Source: Alcaligenaceae bacterium CGII-47
GTDB lineage: Bacteria > Pseudomonadota > Gammaproteobacteria > Burkholderiales > Burkholderiaceae_B
Direction of reading: 5' to 3'
NCBI GenBank assembly: GCA_019166125.1
Contig: JAHTBO010000004.1
Span: 191,406 to 255,405 of the forward strand
Length of the DNA: 64,000 bases
Part shown: piece by piece, positions 63,916-64,000 of the stretch
Layout: every line of letters begins with the position of its first letter
How positions within the stretch are numbered: the stretch's first letter is position 1
Notes under the pieces: generated by a model
What the model was told of the DNA's origin: nothing
Database searches by the model: none
What the model saw: only the letters and a program-made list of their open reading frames with translations
Translations under genes and position numbers: made by a program

Positions 63916-64000
63916 CTACTGCTGCCGTTGCCGTTGCCGTTGTTGTGCAGCCATTGTTCGCGGTTGTTGTTGTTGTTGCTGCTGCTGTTGCTGCTGTTGC
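63916..64000 (-). CDS. Partial: possible glutamine-rich C-terminus
   Basis: Reading leftward from the window edge, a frame ending in TAG at 63,916-63,918 gives a run of Gln codons (CAA/CAG), then PRTMAAQQRQRQRQQ. It would be the tail of a gene starting beyond the right edge. Other frames are also open, so coding is not proven. Confidence 0.35.
   Translation of the reverse strand, partial: QQQQQQQQQQQQPRTMAAQQRQRQRQQ
63920..64000. repeat. GTT/GCT triplet tract at window edge
   Basis: The last 38 bases consist almost wholly of GTT, GCT and GTTGCT units, and CCGTTG units recur just before. The tract continues to the window end. Confidence 0.8.

Noticed and set aside
63911..64000. Rightward hydrophobic frame starting MATAAVAVAVVV
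   Set aside because: It has no ribosome site and is the trivial translation of the GTT/GCT tract; the glutamine frame on the other strand is at least as likely.

Overview
The window looks like a piece of a chromosome from a betaproteobacterium of the order Burkholderiales, probably Alcaligenaceae-like. This is an inference from gene content and order: miaB-phoH-ybeY-corC-lnt, yajC-secD-secF beside tgt-queA, a sorAB sulfite dehydrogenase pair, and a GC-rich core with betaproteobacterial-style proteins. No 16S gene is present, so the genus is not settled.

Positions 1-12,800 hold an exopolysaccharide or capsule cluster. It begins with a textbook ops/JUMPStart element (394-408) and continues with a glutamine amidotransferase of the asparagine synthase family, a TagD-like cytidylyltransferase, a Wzx-type flippase, a TagB/TagF-like glycerophosphotransferase, an IS3-family insertion with a stop codon inside its orfB, a GT2 enzyme, a Wzy/WaaL-type membrane protein, two GT4 enzymes and manC. 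The stretch from about 500 to 11,000 is visibly AT-rich compared with everything to its right, as expected for an acquired serotype block. The cytidylyltransferase and transferase pair suggests a phosphoglycerol-type or similar polyol phosphate in the polymer.

Positions 12,814-21,735 hold the conserved assembly and export part. A WbaP-type initiating transferase reads leftward. Divergent from it is an operon resembling the group 4 capsule (gfc/yjb) operon: a GfcA/YjbE-like Ala/Gly-rich peptide, a hairpin terminator, YjbH, a MORN-repeat protein in the place where GfcB/GfcC would be expected, a low-molecular-weight tyrosine phosphatase, Wza and Wzc.

Positions 21,736-25,101 form a small accessory patch rich in toxin-antitoxin genes and their debris. 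It has a VanZ-like protein, a scrambled MNT/HepT remnant fused to a 154-bp duplicate of the neighbouring vapC, an AAA+/DUF4143 ATPase behind a perfect inverted repeat, an antitoxin followed by only the tail of its RelE-like toxin, and an intact Phd/VapC pair.

Positions 25,187-38,278 are a leftward Tad (Flp pilus) operon, flp-tadV-cpaB-rcpA-cpaD-cpaE-tadA-tadB-tadC-tadD-tadE-tadF-tadG. Upstream of flp is a LuxR-type regulator with a degenerate receiver and an uncertain start codon. OmpW, a HigBA-type module, an ISL3-family element and three tRNA genes (Ala-Glu-Asp) follow. The ISL3 element appears to have separated the tRNA operon from its terminator. Two tandem GGDEF-EAL proteins come next, with complementary signs of degeneration.

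Positions 47,656-63,891 are mostly housekeeping: lnt, corC, ybeY, phoH, miaB, sorAB, secF, secD, yajC, tgt, queA, dacB, upp, and a YqjD-YqjE-YqjK-like stress membrane trio. The window ends in a CAA/CAG-type triplet repeat that may encode the glutamine-rich tail of a leftward gene.
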